Shown here in pieces: positions 46,465 through 57,275 of a DNA stretch of 64,000 bases (positions within the stretch are counted from its first letter, which is position 1; each line of letters begins with the position of its first letter). The notes beneath the pieces were generated by a model that was given only the letters and a program-made list of their open reading frames with translations, searched no databases and was not told where the DNA came from. This stretch comes from Cryptomeria japonica (taxonomy: Eukaryota; Streptophyta; Pinopsida; Cupressales; Cupressaceae): assembly GCF_030272615.1 (NCBI RefSeq), contig NC_081410.1, positions 261,256,437 to 261,320,436 of the forward strand, written 5' to 3'. Position numbers and translations under genes: made by a program.

Positions 46465-48224
46465 AGATATGTAAATGTACGCTTCATTCTCTTCCGGTTG
46501 CACATGGCTTTGCATTACTTTGGGAGTCCGGGGTTTCGGACCTCCAGGATCTCCAACTTTGAAAGGTTTTTGATCTTCCCACGTCGGAGGTCCGGGATTC
46601 ACTGCAAACTTTATATGTATTGATGCTCTTCCTACCTTCCATGTGATTGTATATCCCTCTACCTCACTATTTCTTAATCCACAAAGTGTGGCTCCCTCTT
46701 TCTTCCAACTTGTAGATCTCTACATTATTAATTCAAAAACTTGTCTGTTTGTTCATCACCCATGTCTATTTGTTGGCAATGTGTAGCCCCATCGCCTTTG
46801 ACACAATTCTTCACTCTGCCTTCATTTTGGGCCTCATTGGCACTCCGGAGTTTCAGACTCCCGGGGTGCCAAGCTTCAACATGCTTTCCGTCTTACATTG
46901 CTTCATATCTTGGAAGTCCGGGATTTCGGACTTTCGGGGTTCCCAATTTTGGATTGTTGATTCTTTCATACTCAGGGGTTCTGGAGTTATGGATTTTCTA
47001 TTGTCTTTATTTTGAATCTCAGAATTTCAGGATTATGGGGTCTGGAACTTTAGAATATTGACTCTTCATATTCTGGAGTCCGAGATTGTGGAGTATTTTA
47101 TTTACAAACTCTTTAAAGTTTTAAAACTTTAGGGTTTAGTTATTCCAATTTCTAATTTTTTAATTTTAATTTTATTGCAAATTATTAAAATTTATTAAAA
47201 TTAACTTATTAAAATTAAAATCAAAGTTTATATTAATATTTAAACACGTTTAATCTTAAGTTAATCCAAATTCAAAACATAACTAAAAAAAATTTGAATT
47301 AATTTTGAGTTTAAACATAATTAAAATATTAATATAAATTTTAATTAATTTTAATATTTAATTTTAATTTGAATAAACTTTAAATTTCATTTTCAAACTA
47401 TTTACTTTTTTTTTTGTGATTTTTTAATTAATCTTTAATTTTTTTTTTGTATTTTCAAAGTTTTTTCAATATTTATTTTTATTTTTGAAAATTTGCAATT
47501 TTTTTGGATTTTTGACATTTTTTCAATTTTTAAGGTTTTTGGCTTTTTCATTTTTTATGGAATTTTGCATTTTTTATAATTTTTTGGGATTTTGTGATTT
47601 TCACGCCTACGCTAACCCTACAACCTACAGAAGACGAAACAACCTACGACGACGACAACAACATCGACAACAACGAACAAGAAGACGAACGCACGATGAA
47701 GACGAAACAACGATCAACAAGAGGATGCACACATGACAACACACAATGACACGAAAACGGCTTCACGCTTCTGGGATCCTAAGGTTTCGGAAGTCAAAAG
47801 GAGAATGACCTCAGAACTTTGAAGTTCTAGAACACCGAAGAAGGAACAAACAAAACTAAGAGGGAACCTGAGATTTTAGAATTCTGGGATCTGGGGGCTC
47901 CAAGAAGCAAGCACAGGACTTTGGGACTTCGAGTTTGTGGAGTTCTAAAACCAACAAAGTGACACTTCGGGATTCTAGGATTCTGAAGTTCCGAAGTGTC
48001 AAAATGAAAAACAACAAAGACTTCAGAGTTTTAGGAGTCCAAAATTCTGAAGTCAGACAAAGCAAAAGAAACAAAAGGAACAAAACGCACTTCAGGATTC
48101 CAAGAACTCGAGGTTTTGAAGTGCGAAAAAAAAGAAAACATGACAAAGACAAAGCGAAGCAAAAGGGGGGCCCCAACTCAAGAAGTGAAAAGTTGGGGTG
48201 TGTTATGTAGGGCATAACACACAG
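46465..48224. repeat. Insertion H: hairpin-rich non-coding segment in Copia C
   Basis: Lies between the right target duplication of F and the next C coding piece. Likely ends are TGTAAATG at 46470 and CACACA at 48223, but no matching target duplication is found, and about 90 codons of C reverse transcriptase that should be here are missing. Outer parts (46510-47080 and 47760-48130) are filled with diverged fold-back units of about 35 bp. The core (47100-47600) is extremely AT-rich. No gene recognised; the short open frames are accidental. Confidence 0.6.
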
Positions 48225-48325
48225 GCTGGAAAAGGTATATTCATATCTCAAACTAAGTATGTGAAGGAATTGCTAAAGAAGTTTGGGTTAGATGACTCCA
48301 AACTGGTTGGAACTCCTATGGTGAC
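48225..48325 (+). pseudogene. Element C reverse transcriptase, third piece
   Basis: AGKGIFISQTKYVKELLKKF then DDSKLVGTPMV, the end of the Copia RT. It stops at GTGAC (48321-48325), the left target duplication of I. The catalytic FVDD part lies in the segment lost at H. Confidence 0.93.
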
Positions 48326-49741
48326 TGATGCGGAGGGTAGGAGGATCTTACCCACACCCACACAACTCATTCCTCAAGACCTCTCATTGGTTAAACGCAT
48401 CACCTCTGATCCCCTACTCTCCACATACTAGAATAATACCCCCAACACACTGTCTCACTGTTTTAGGACAGTCAAAAGCATAAATGACAATATTTCTTGA
48501 CCAAACAACTCATAAAACTCTCTCCCTTTGGTTTCACACATTCCCAATGTACTCAATACACTCATACATCACCTTAGGCTCTATCCATTTCCATACATAC
48601 TCCACTGAACCATTAAACACAACTTTGAAACTAAATAAAAAGAATATACCTTCTTGTTGTCCTTCTTGATAGACCCGTACTCAAAGATCTATAACTTTTG
48701 AAAAAAACATTATTTACTCAATCTCTTCAGTGAGATTCTTCCAAACTTAACTCTCAACAACATATCCACAATTTAAGAAGATCCAATGGTTCAATGATGA
48801 GATATTGCCCTCGCATCAGGACTGTTGCAGTCACACCCCAAATCTGACTGTTTTTTAGTCTGAAACCTTCATGAAGCACGTGCCAAATCCATCATGGAAC
48901 CCTGCACACACCATGGATAGGTAAAATACATCCTTACCCTCATCCCTACCCAAAATGGGGTTTGAAAAAACATCTAAATAAAATTTAGCACATTTATGAG
49001 GCCACTGGATGCCCTAGTAAAGGTTTTGACAGTTTTGAAACAAATGTCAATATCTTCCACAAATGATAATGAAATTGCACCAAATAAAAATCAAAGTACT
49101 CTTAGTTCATTTAAATTTCATCCTAGTAAGATAACTTAATCAAACAAATGCATATCAATTTGCAAATGAACAAATTTTAGTCTGTGATATGTTGAAAACT
49201 CAGAAAATATAAGGAAAAATACAATTTTATTGCTCCATTTCTCAAATCTCGACCTCCACATCCAATATCCCTCTCAAAATGGATTAATTTAATCATTTTA
49301 TAGTTCTCCAAGTCTTCTAAGGCCGAAATGTAACTAATAACCACCTATAACTACCCTTATTGACATTTTTTTGCAATTTTGACAATAAAAGTTGCACACA
49401 TGAAGTTGTCAATATGATCAAACTTGAACTCCAATCCTCCGAACCTATAAAAATGGTCTTCAAATGACCTTAAAAACATTTATAACATGTTTTATTGACT
49501 AAAAACTCAAACCTACCCTTAAAACCCAAAATTAGCCCTTTTTAGGCCTAATTGCCAACATTTGATAATTTTACACTTTTTGATCTTTTCATTACATTTC
49601 ATTGCATATTTAGGCTCTATTGGCCATTATTAATTTGTTTTAAGACCTTAAAGGCCTTTTATACTTCATTGTCCTTTGACTCTCTATTAGGGCCTATCAG
49701 TGACCCTAGTCCACCTTGTCTTCAGGAGTGCTCCTGCACCA
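48326..49741. mobile_element. Element I: probable solo LTR, 1416 bp
   Basis: TGATGCGG...CTGCACCA with TG...CA ends, flanked by an exact GTGAC duplication (48321-48325 and 49742-49746). C coding text is contiguous on both sides. No coding domain, primer site or internal terminal repeat. Its ends match none of the other elements here. Confidence 0.82.
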
Positions 49742-49746
49742 GTGAC

Positions 49747-50059
49747 TAGTTGTAAATTGTCTAAGAATGATGAATCTCCGAAAGCTAATATGAGTTTGTA
49801 CAAATCTATGGTTAGTGGACTGCTATATCTTACTCAAACTAGGCTAGACATTATGGATGTTGTGTGCATGGCCGCTAGATATCAAGTTGATTTGAAAGAA
49901 AGTCATATCACTATTGTCAAGAGGATATTCAGATACCTAAAGGGAGATGTGGATTATGGTCTATGGTATCCAAGGAATGATTATTTCATGCTATGTGCCT
50001 ACACTGATGTTGATTGGGCTGGTGATGTTGATGGCTGGAAGAGAACTACCGGTGGAGTA
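49747..50059 (+). pseudogene. Element C RNase H, N-terminal piece
   Basis: KLSKNDESPKANMSLYKSMV, GLLYLTQTRLDIMDVVCMAA, KRIFRYLKGDVDYGLWYP, YTDVDWAGDVDGWKRTTGG: the RT-RNase H connection and first RNase H motif. Ends at GAGTA (50055-50059), where element G is inserted. No stop in this piece. Confidence 0.93.
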
Positions 50060-50305
50060 TGATGGACTTGTAAAGCACTGAGAGGGGGGGGGGGCGCGAA
50101 TCAATGACACCAAAAACAATATTACTTTAAACACTAACCGGTAGATATACTTAACAAGTTTGTTAAACAATATGCATGCAATCCAAAATGATATAACAAT
50201 ATCCACAATAAGTAAAACATCCACCATAACACAAGTGTTTATACGTGGAAAACGCAAATGGGAAAAACCATGGTGAAATGGGACTCACAAGTTAACTATC
50301 TGCAG

Positions 50306-50306
<1 letters not shown>
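50060..50306 (-). repeat. Element G 3' LTR, truncated
   Basis: Matches the first 250 bp or so of the right LTR (TGATGGACTTGTAAAGC, then GCACTGAGAGGGGGGGGGG) and then breaks off at a (TA)n run. About 0.9 kb of LTR and the polypurine tract are missing. Confidence 0.85.

Positions 50307-50342
<36 letters not shown>
50307..50342. repeat. (TA)n microsatellite at the G deletion point
   Basis: An uninterrupted run of TA dinucleotides of about 34 bp sits exactly where LTR G loses similarity to its partner. Confidence 0.95.
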
Positions 50343-50345
<3 letters not shown>

Positions 50346-50393
50346 AAATATGTAGCAAAATGTTTTACATATACAAAAACTTGAAAATATGAA

Positions 50394-53300
50394 TCAAGAT
50401 GTATGCAGTACGATCCTCAGAAAAATGTCACTAAAGTTTCTTTTCAATTGAGAAAAAGCATGTTCCCATGTCTCCAACGAGTTCTCAGTGATCTCAATTG
50501 TGGTCATAATTTGAGTATAGAACTCTTCCATTGAATCAAGTGTACATTTTTCTGGAGTAGCCAAAATTGCTTCTGCATTCTTGTAGGCTCTTTGCAATAT
50601 GTCCACTTGGGGTCTGAGTAGATTCTTCAATTCCTTCAGGGATCAGAGTCTTTTTGCCTTTTCAAAATCATAGCTATCTAACCTATTTTGTAAATCATCC
50701 ACAGATTTTCCAAAAGCAAAAATAGAATCTTGTAGTGGTACATATGCATTGCATATCTTCTCTAGCTCTTTCTCTGTTTCAATTCACCTATTATTGATAT
50801 CAGAATAAAAGAATGAAACATTAGAAGTAGATGCAAGAATTTTTCCTCATGTTTCAATAGCTTTTCTTAATAAATCTTTATTAAGAGATAGAGCAATTTT
50901 TCCTGTATCAATCTCTTTCATAAGCTGCTCTCCACGCTTCTTCCTGTAAATCTTCTCAGCATAAGTTTGTGTTGCTTCTTCTAGGGACTTAAGTTGGTCA
51001 GATGCATTAGCAACCAATTGACCAAGTTTGCAAATAGGAGTTGTCAAATGCCCTGTAGCATTTTTCGGTAGTAGACTTGTCAGAAAATCCACAACATTCT
51101 AAATTGTTTCTACTTCCATTCTTTGTTCTTTAAGTCTCTTCTTGTGTGCCCTAGATTGTATGATAGTTGCAATCTTCATCATTTCTGATGCACTCATATT
51201 ATCAACAATTATAGGCCCTAAAATGCCTAATGAGTCATCATCATCTTCACCAGTCTGTTGTATGACTAATGATTTTACTTGTTCAATATATGTTACCTTA
51301 GTAATCTTTTCTTTCTCTTGTTCTTTCTCTGTTTCCTATTCAGAAATCTGTACATCAACTTTTTCATCAGATTCCTTCTGAGTGGCCTGTGAAACCGATG
51401 GGAGTTGGGGTTTCACGGGCTGTTCCTTGGCTGGTGGAATATCCACTCCTGGTTGAGTTGTCGGTATCTCAACTGAAGTAACCTATGAGTCTGAAATTGT
51501 TGGTGGCTGCATATATGGTGTAGTAACATTTCTAGATAGATCTATTGCTTCCTAAATATTATCAACAAGTATGACTTGTTGGTAAATAGTGTCATCCTTC
51601 TTCTTGACAGGATATACAACATCATCTTGTACAATTTTTTCCTCATCCATTTCAGGTACATCAACAGTATCTTGCTCATCCTTAGAAGAATGTATAAGTT
51701 CTTGAATCCGTTGGATATTACGAGCAATTTGATGAGTCTCAATTTCAATAGGTTGCACCTTTCCACTAAGTAGCTTCAATATTCTTGTCTTGAAAGCAAA
51801 ATGGACTTTGTACTTATCAAGCAATTCATTTAACTCATCCTTTGACAAATCCGAAAAATATTGCACAAATACATCATCTATAATTTATTTTTCTTTCTTC
51901 ACATATTCCTCCCATTTATTCAAATGAATAGTATGTAAGGAATTAGAAATATCCTTTTCAATATCATGAGGTAATCTATTGTAATGACACAAATAATTGA
52001 TTACCTATTGAACAATTTGATCCTTCTGATCTTCATTGAATGAATCAAAATGATCTTTGACATTATCAAATCTGTTTCTTCCTAATGTCTTCACCATTCT
52101 CTCAAAATTAGTCTCAGGCTTGAAAGTTAAGACATTAATAGGCACAGTTGCCTTTGGCACTTCTTTCACTCGTTTGGCTTCTTTACCAGTTGCTTTCACT
52201 TTCTTGGGTTCCTCCTCAGTATTAGTACCTTTAGATTCTGCTTGGAGAATCAGTTTCCGACCTCTTTTCTTTGATGCAATCTCCTTCTTTGCATATACTT
52301 TAGGTTCCAGTTCCTTTTTAGTTTGGACACTTCATGTCACTCCACTACTTTTTATTACCGGAGGTTCTTGCTCAACCTTCTTCCTCTTACCTTTACAACT
52401 TATGGTTGGAACACTATTGGTTTCAACTTTTGTAGTTTTAACTTCTACTATATCCAATCTTGCCTTCTTTTTGTCCACTGGAGATGCCAACAAGTTATTG
52501 GCATAACTGATCAATAAGTCATAATTGACTTCATAGCTCATGTCTTCCATTTCATCTTCTCTAGGCTCAATAGCCTCCACCAGACATAAATCGGTGGTGA
52601 CTATGAAAATGATATCCTTAGCAAAGTTTTTCACCACATCCTCAGGTAGCCTTACCCTCATACTCATTTTCTTTTGAAATTCATTGAAATACTTATTCAT
52701 TGCAGCAGAGAAGGTGTTCCTCACAGCCTTAATGTTGTTCTTAATCTGGGCAGTTACTAGTAGATCCTTAGACCATTCAAGATCACCAATTCCCGATAGG
52801 AAATTCTGGAAATAAAAGAATAGACCAATCAACAACTGACCAAATTTGAACTTTTGACTGTTGTCCTTCTTGATAGACTAAGGATTCAACATTAATTGGC
52901 CCCTTATGGCCTCACATAGGTCATAATTAGCATTTTCAGCTATCATTTTATAAGCAGTATGCACTGCTGCAGATGGTACATTGTTCATTCTATTGGAATA
53001 GAATATTCGGTAGCTTATAACCATAGCTGCCAACTTAACCGCTGGGTCCTTGATGTTATTGACATAAAAAGAAAGCCCATCAAAGGTTGATGCGGTTAAA
53101 GTGTTTACTGTCTCTTTTGAAATTCACCTTAGCTTAGGTACTTCACCGGTTGAGTAAAAATCAGTTACTGCTTGAATAGCCTCCTTGGTTATAGTGTGAG
53201 ACCTTTCCAAATACATGTTTTCCCCATGAACACGACTCAAAATAATTCGGATATGTTCCTCTTCAAAATCTTCAAGAAAATAAGTTGCATTATGAAAACC

Positions 53301-53555
53301 TTTCTCATAAACCCTAATATACTCGGGTTGAATCTTTCTGTTTTCATCGCAAAGGGATTTCGACTGAGAATATATTGACAATGATCCTAAATCCTCAATT
53401 TTGCAATCAATGTAGCTAGACAAATCTCCTTTCACTATGACACTGTTAGGAACTTGAGATAAAGCATTATAAGACACAATTCATTCTGACTTCACAACCT
53501 CCATAGGTTCAGATGTGATCATCAATTTCTCTACTGGTTAAGAAGATGATGCCAT
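50394..53555 (-). pseudogene. Element G ORF2: unknown protein of about 1,050 codons, decayed
   Basis: A single minus-strand frame from ATG 53555 to a stop at 50394, with about fourteen in-frame stops and no frameshift. Most stops can be read as a C-to-T change from CGA, CAG or CAA. I do not recognise the family. The N-terminal third (53480-52560) looks globular, with blocks such as DLGSLSIYSQSKSLCDENRK, SHTITKEAIQAVTDFYSTGE and LLIGLFFYFQNFLSGIGDLE. The middle (52500-52000) is basic and Lys/Glu-rich, with KKKARLDIVEV and SCKGKRKKVEQEPP (possible nuclear-localisation type). The rest (51860-50394) is acidic and helical, coiled-coil-like. It lacks all pol motifs. It occupies the place of pol, after the Gag-like ORF. 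It could be a captured host gene or an element-specific protein. Confidence 0.7.
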
Positions 53556-54133
53556 TTAAGATAGCCTAGATTCGAAGCACGATTTTTCAAAGAAATACCT
53601 TATTTTACATGCGCTGCCTCATTTACCAGTTGATTACTCAAGTGCACACTAGTTCAGTCTTCACTAACCTTCAAATCAGCTTGATCACTCAAATCATGAT
53701 ACAACTTCGACTAAAATCAGCTAGCAATCCTTTCTTTGCTCTGCAAGTGCTCAAAAATTCTTTCTCGAATGCATTAGGGTAAAAATAACAAAGTAAAACT
53801 CGCTTTTATTCTTTTTACCTACTGCATTAAATGTTCGCCCATTTTACAAACCTTAATTACACCGCTTAATGATACATACAATATTGACAGATGTAAAACC
53901 GGTTGATAACCGATTGACATAAAGTTATCAAAATTTCATGCATTCAAACTCTCTTACCACTCATTCTTTTCAAGGGGTCTGGAAGTAGATTTACCGCTAT
54001 GCTCCCCTTAGTCATATTGAAAGGCCCAGTTCACTGGTGCAGGATTCTCCACGCTGGGTGAAGGATTAGTTTCTTCTCTAGGTAAATCATCACTCTTCTT
54101 CTTCCATATTCGATTCATTTCTTCTCTGGTTTC
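53556..54133 (-). other. Spacer between the two ORFs of element G
   Basis: About 580 bp. A short tail of frame runs on past the Gag-like stop (to about 53990), then AT-rich non-coding text. Confidence 0.6.
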
Positions 54134-55323
54134 TTAAATATTGACTTTCTGCTTGCCTTTCTGATCTTTAGAATGATTAACCGGTTTGTTCTTTCTGGAT
54201 CTACAAAACTTTTCCATATGTCCTAGTTTATGACAATGATAGCAGGCCATTCCAAATGATCTCGAAGGTCCCACATTGCCTCTTCCAGTTCTCCTTCTGC
54301 AGTTCATAGCCACATGACCAAAATTGTTACAGATGGTGCAAATGACATTTGTTACCTTTTCCATCTCAAATGGACTAAACCAGTTGACATAGGGTCTTTG
54401 CCAGTTCATGTTAACCCGGTTATCACAATTTCTCATCCAGTTGCCATTTGATCTTGGATTCATATGCGGTAGTGGATTATTTGCTCCATATCTGCATTCA
54501 ACTGATCTATGTCCATACATTTTGCATGTGAAACAATGACCTTCAAATTTTTTGGACATATACCTAGTATTTGTATTGTAGCTTGCATTTCCATTAGGTT
54601 TGTTTCTACAGACATTTGCAGTATGACCAGGTTTATGGCAAACAAAGCAAATAGGTTTAAAAACCATCTTACCGGTAGGCTTTTTAGCCTTAGGACCATT
54701 TTTGTCCTTATGAATGTTACTCTTGGTACTAGAAGATTCTCCTTTCTCAGATGTGTGAAAACCAAGTCCAGAGGTATCACCTTTCATCCTTTGTGATTGA
54801 ATTTTCTCATCTAGCAAGGTAGAACTTTTGTTGAACTTTTCCAGTTTCCCCTTCGCTTCAGTGAGCTTTCTAGTAAGATCTTCATTATGTTTTGATAGAG
54901 TCTCTCTCAGAGATGATGCCAATTCAAGATCTAGTTGTAAGGTCTCTTTTTCTTCTTTCTCTGCATTCCAATGCTCCTGCAAAGTAGCGTTCTCTCGCTT
55001 GATCTTGACAAAATCTCATGATCTCTTTCCTTGATGAAATCTTCAACAGTTCTCCTGGCTTCCACTTCCTGACTCATGCGGATAGTAAGGCCTTCTAGCT
55101 CTCTCCTCAGACTTAGCTTTTCACTGTTTAGTTTTTCAAATTCCTCAGCTAAAGCATCAATATTGGCCTCATCTGAAGAACTATTATCAGATATTTCTAA
55201 CAGTTGTTCAGTTAGCTCTCTCCTTTTAGCTTGAGAAGCTTTCAATTTGACCCTTATGGTTTCAAGCTAATTTCTACTAGCTTCAAGCTCTCTAGCCATC
55301 TCAAAGTAGCTCATATCCTCCAT
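54134..55323 (-). pseudogene. Element G Gag-like ORF: coiled coil plus four zinc knuckles
   Basis: Starts at ATG 55323 (MEDMSYFEMARELEASRN), with a stop near 55268 and a frameshift near 55015. The first 200 codons are heptad-like and charged (IDALAEEFEKLNSEKLSLRR, ELASSLRETLSKHNEDLTRK), i.e. a long coiled coil. Four CCHC knuckles follow: CFVCHKPGHTANVC, CFTCKMYGHRSVEC, CTICNNFGHVAMNC, CYHCHKLGHMEKFC. The usual Copia Gag N-terminal block (FDGSNYxxW) is absent. RNA binding is likely from the knuckles; whether it can form particles without a capsid-like domain is open. Confidence 0.85.
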
Positions 55324-55371
55324 GGTGGCTTTAGGGTTTCCTTCCAAGCGATTAGGATTTAAAGAAGTTAG

Positions 55372-55383
55372 ACTATGATACCA
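55372..55383 (-). other. Element G primer-binding site
   Basis: ACTATGATACCA on the plus strand, i.e. TGGTATCATAGT, two mismatches to the initiator-Met site, next to the LTR. Confidence 0.75.
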
Positions 55384-55384
55384 A

Positions 55385-56517
55385 TGGATGGACTTGTAAA
55401 GCATTGAGAGGGGGGGTGCTGAATTAGTGACACCAAAAACAAAACTACTTTAAACACTAACCGGTAGATATACTTAACAAGTTTGTTAAACAATATGCAT
55501 GCAATCCAAAATGATATAACAACATCCACAATAAGTAAAACATCCACCAAACACAAGTGTTTATACGTGGAAAATCCAAATGGGAAAACCCATGGTGAGA
55601 TGGGACACGCAAGTTAAATATCTGTAGTAATAGATAACTGATTGGTTAAGGTCTACAAAAAGTTGCTCTACTAGGAGCGAATCATGTTAAAGATCCCAAA
55701 GCTTAGTTAAAAGCTATACCCTGTAAAATATAGTACCCTGTAAGGAGTAACCTCGGTAGAGGATTTCTGAATCCAAACTAATGGATCACCTAGTTAGAGG
55801 ATTTGTACAATGAAGCTTGTTAGAGCTTACTCGATTAGGGGATTTGACTGTTGTAGTGATTAGAGAACAACAGGTGGTGTGATCTAGTAGTAGCACAACT
55901 TGCTTGAATAGATCCTCTTCTGTGCACTCAAAACTTCATTACGAACATACTCTACAACTTAACACTTCTACCTTCACATCAAATCATCTCATAACATATC
56001 TCCTTCACTCATACAAAATAATTCATTGCGACGTCAATATATAGACATTTAGATTTCATGTCGGCCTCTAGAAATCATATCACAATTTCCTAGGTGCAGT
56101 GTATCTGGTCAAACAATCATAATTCATCAAAAAAATACCGCCAAAAATTGTTGGTAAGGATAACTCATCACGACTAGTGATAACTCATCATATAATCAAT
56201 GAATACCGGTTGGAACAACAATATTGGTTGGAGTTAAACATATAAACCGTTTGTCCTTTCATGCTCCTTTGATAATCTCCGCTGGATCTTCAGGTTGTCG
56301 CCGAGTTATGTATATCCATTTATAAATACACACTGGTTGTCTCCATGTATATACCGATTGTCACCATGTATTGATTAGATATAACCTTCTAGTATACCGG
56401 TTGTAGTATAAACAACTTTGAAGTCACACCGGTAGACAATGTGAACATATGCGTGTGTATGTGTTTCATCAATGACAACATATGAAGTTATTCATTACAA
56501 TCATCATCAAGCCAACA
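55385..56517 (-). repeat. Element G 5' LTR
   Basis: 1133 bp; plus-strand text from TGGATGGACTTG to AAGCCAACA. TATATATTG-type TATA box on the minus strand near 56036-56044. Carries GCATTGAGAGGGGGGG, the complement of the C-rich motif. Confidence 0.88.
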
Positions 56518-56522
56518 AAGCA

Positions 56523-56934
56523 TTCTTTTTGGGTAAGAAATTGGTTTTTATGGGCTAGTAAGAAACAAGATTCAGTGTGCTTATCTATTGCTAAAGCTGA
56601 GTATATTGTTGATGCTAGTAATTGCACTTAGGTAGTTTGGATGAAGCAAATGTTGAAAGATATCAGAGTTATCTATGATAAGCCTGTTGTCATATACTGT
56701 GATAATTCCAGTGCTATTAACATGTCAAAGAATTCAGTGCAAAATTCAAAGACTAAGCATGTGTCAATCAAATATCATTACTTGAGAGAGCAAGTCAGTG
56801 AAGAGAAGGTGAAGTCGGAGTATGTATTTACAAAGGAACAAATAGTTGATATATTCACTAAGCCTTTGCTTGCATATATATTTGTCTATTTGAGAGACAA
56901 GTTAAGGGTATCCATCCATCCTGATGAGAACTAG
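56523..56934 (+). pseudogene. Element C RNase H, C-terminal piece
   Basis: FLGKKLVF, a 1-bp frameshift (near 56551), then ASKKQDSVCLSIAKAEYIVD, YCDNSSAINMSKNSVQNSKT, HVSIKYHYLREQVSEEKVKS, VDIFTKPLLAYIFVYLRDKL. The polyprotein ends at 56932-56934. One more stop near 56632. Confidence 0.93.
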
Positions 56935-57275
56935 ATGCATTGAGTTGCATCAATCAGGTGGACTTCACAGTGTTATCATTTTATCTGGATTGATGGGTTG
57001 GTGTTGGTCCTATGTTGGAGTAGTTTGTGTTTTGGGGAGAGAGATCCATGTTTCATATTCAAAGGGGGAGAGATTCCAAAGATTTATGTTCTTGTTTTGG
57101 AGAGATTAAAGATTGATTATCTTCTCTGATATCTTTGGCATTGCTGTCAAAGGGGGAGAGAGATGATGTGCTTTATCTATACTGATCTTAGGGGGACTTT
57201 GTTGGAGATATCTTCTTGCTTTGCATTGACCGTTTTTCACATTCATATGTTGCCATCAATACCAAAGGGGGAGAT
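56935..57275 (+). other. Element C 3' untranslated region and polypurine tract
   Basis: Several AAAGGGGGAGAGA runs (57061, 57151) and the final AAAGGGGGAGAT at 57264-57275 directly before the LTR. Confidence 0.85.

Larger units (their letters stand above)
50060..56517 (-). mobile_element. Element G: non-autonomous LTR element with Gag-like ORF and a large unknown ORF
   Basis: Inserted in the RNase H of C. Right LTR complete (55385-56517), left LTR truncated (50060-50306). A primer-site complement at 55372-55383 has two mismatches to initiator-Met. Flanks GAGTA (left) and AAGCA (right) can both come from one GAGCA by one transition each. On the minus strand it encodes a coiled-coil and zinc-knuckle ORF (55323-54134) and then a frame of about 1,050 codons (53555-50394). 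No RT, RNase H, integrase or protease motif is visible in any frame. It would depend on an autonomous Copia relative for movement. Confidence 0.82.

Noticed and set aside
48326-49741. DNA transposon or MITE
   Set aside because: No terminal inverted repeats; TG...CA ends and a 5-bp duplication fit a solo LTR better.
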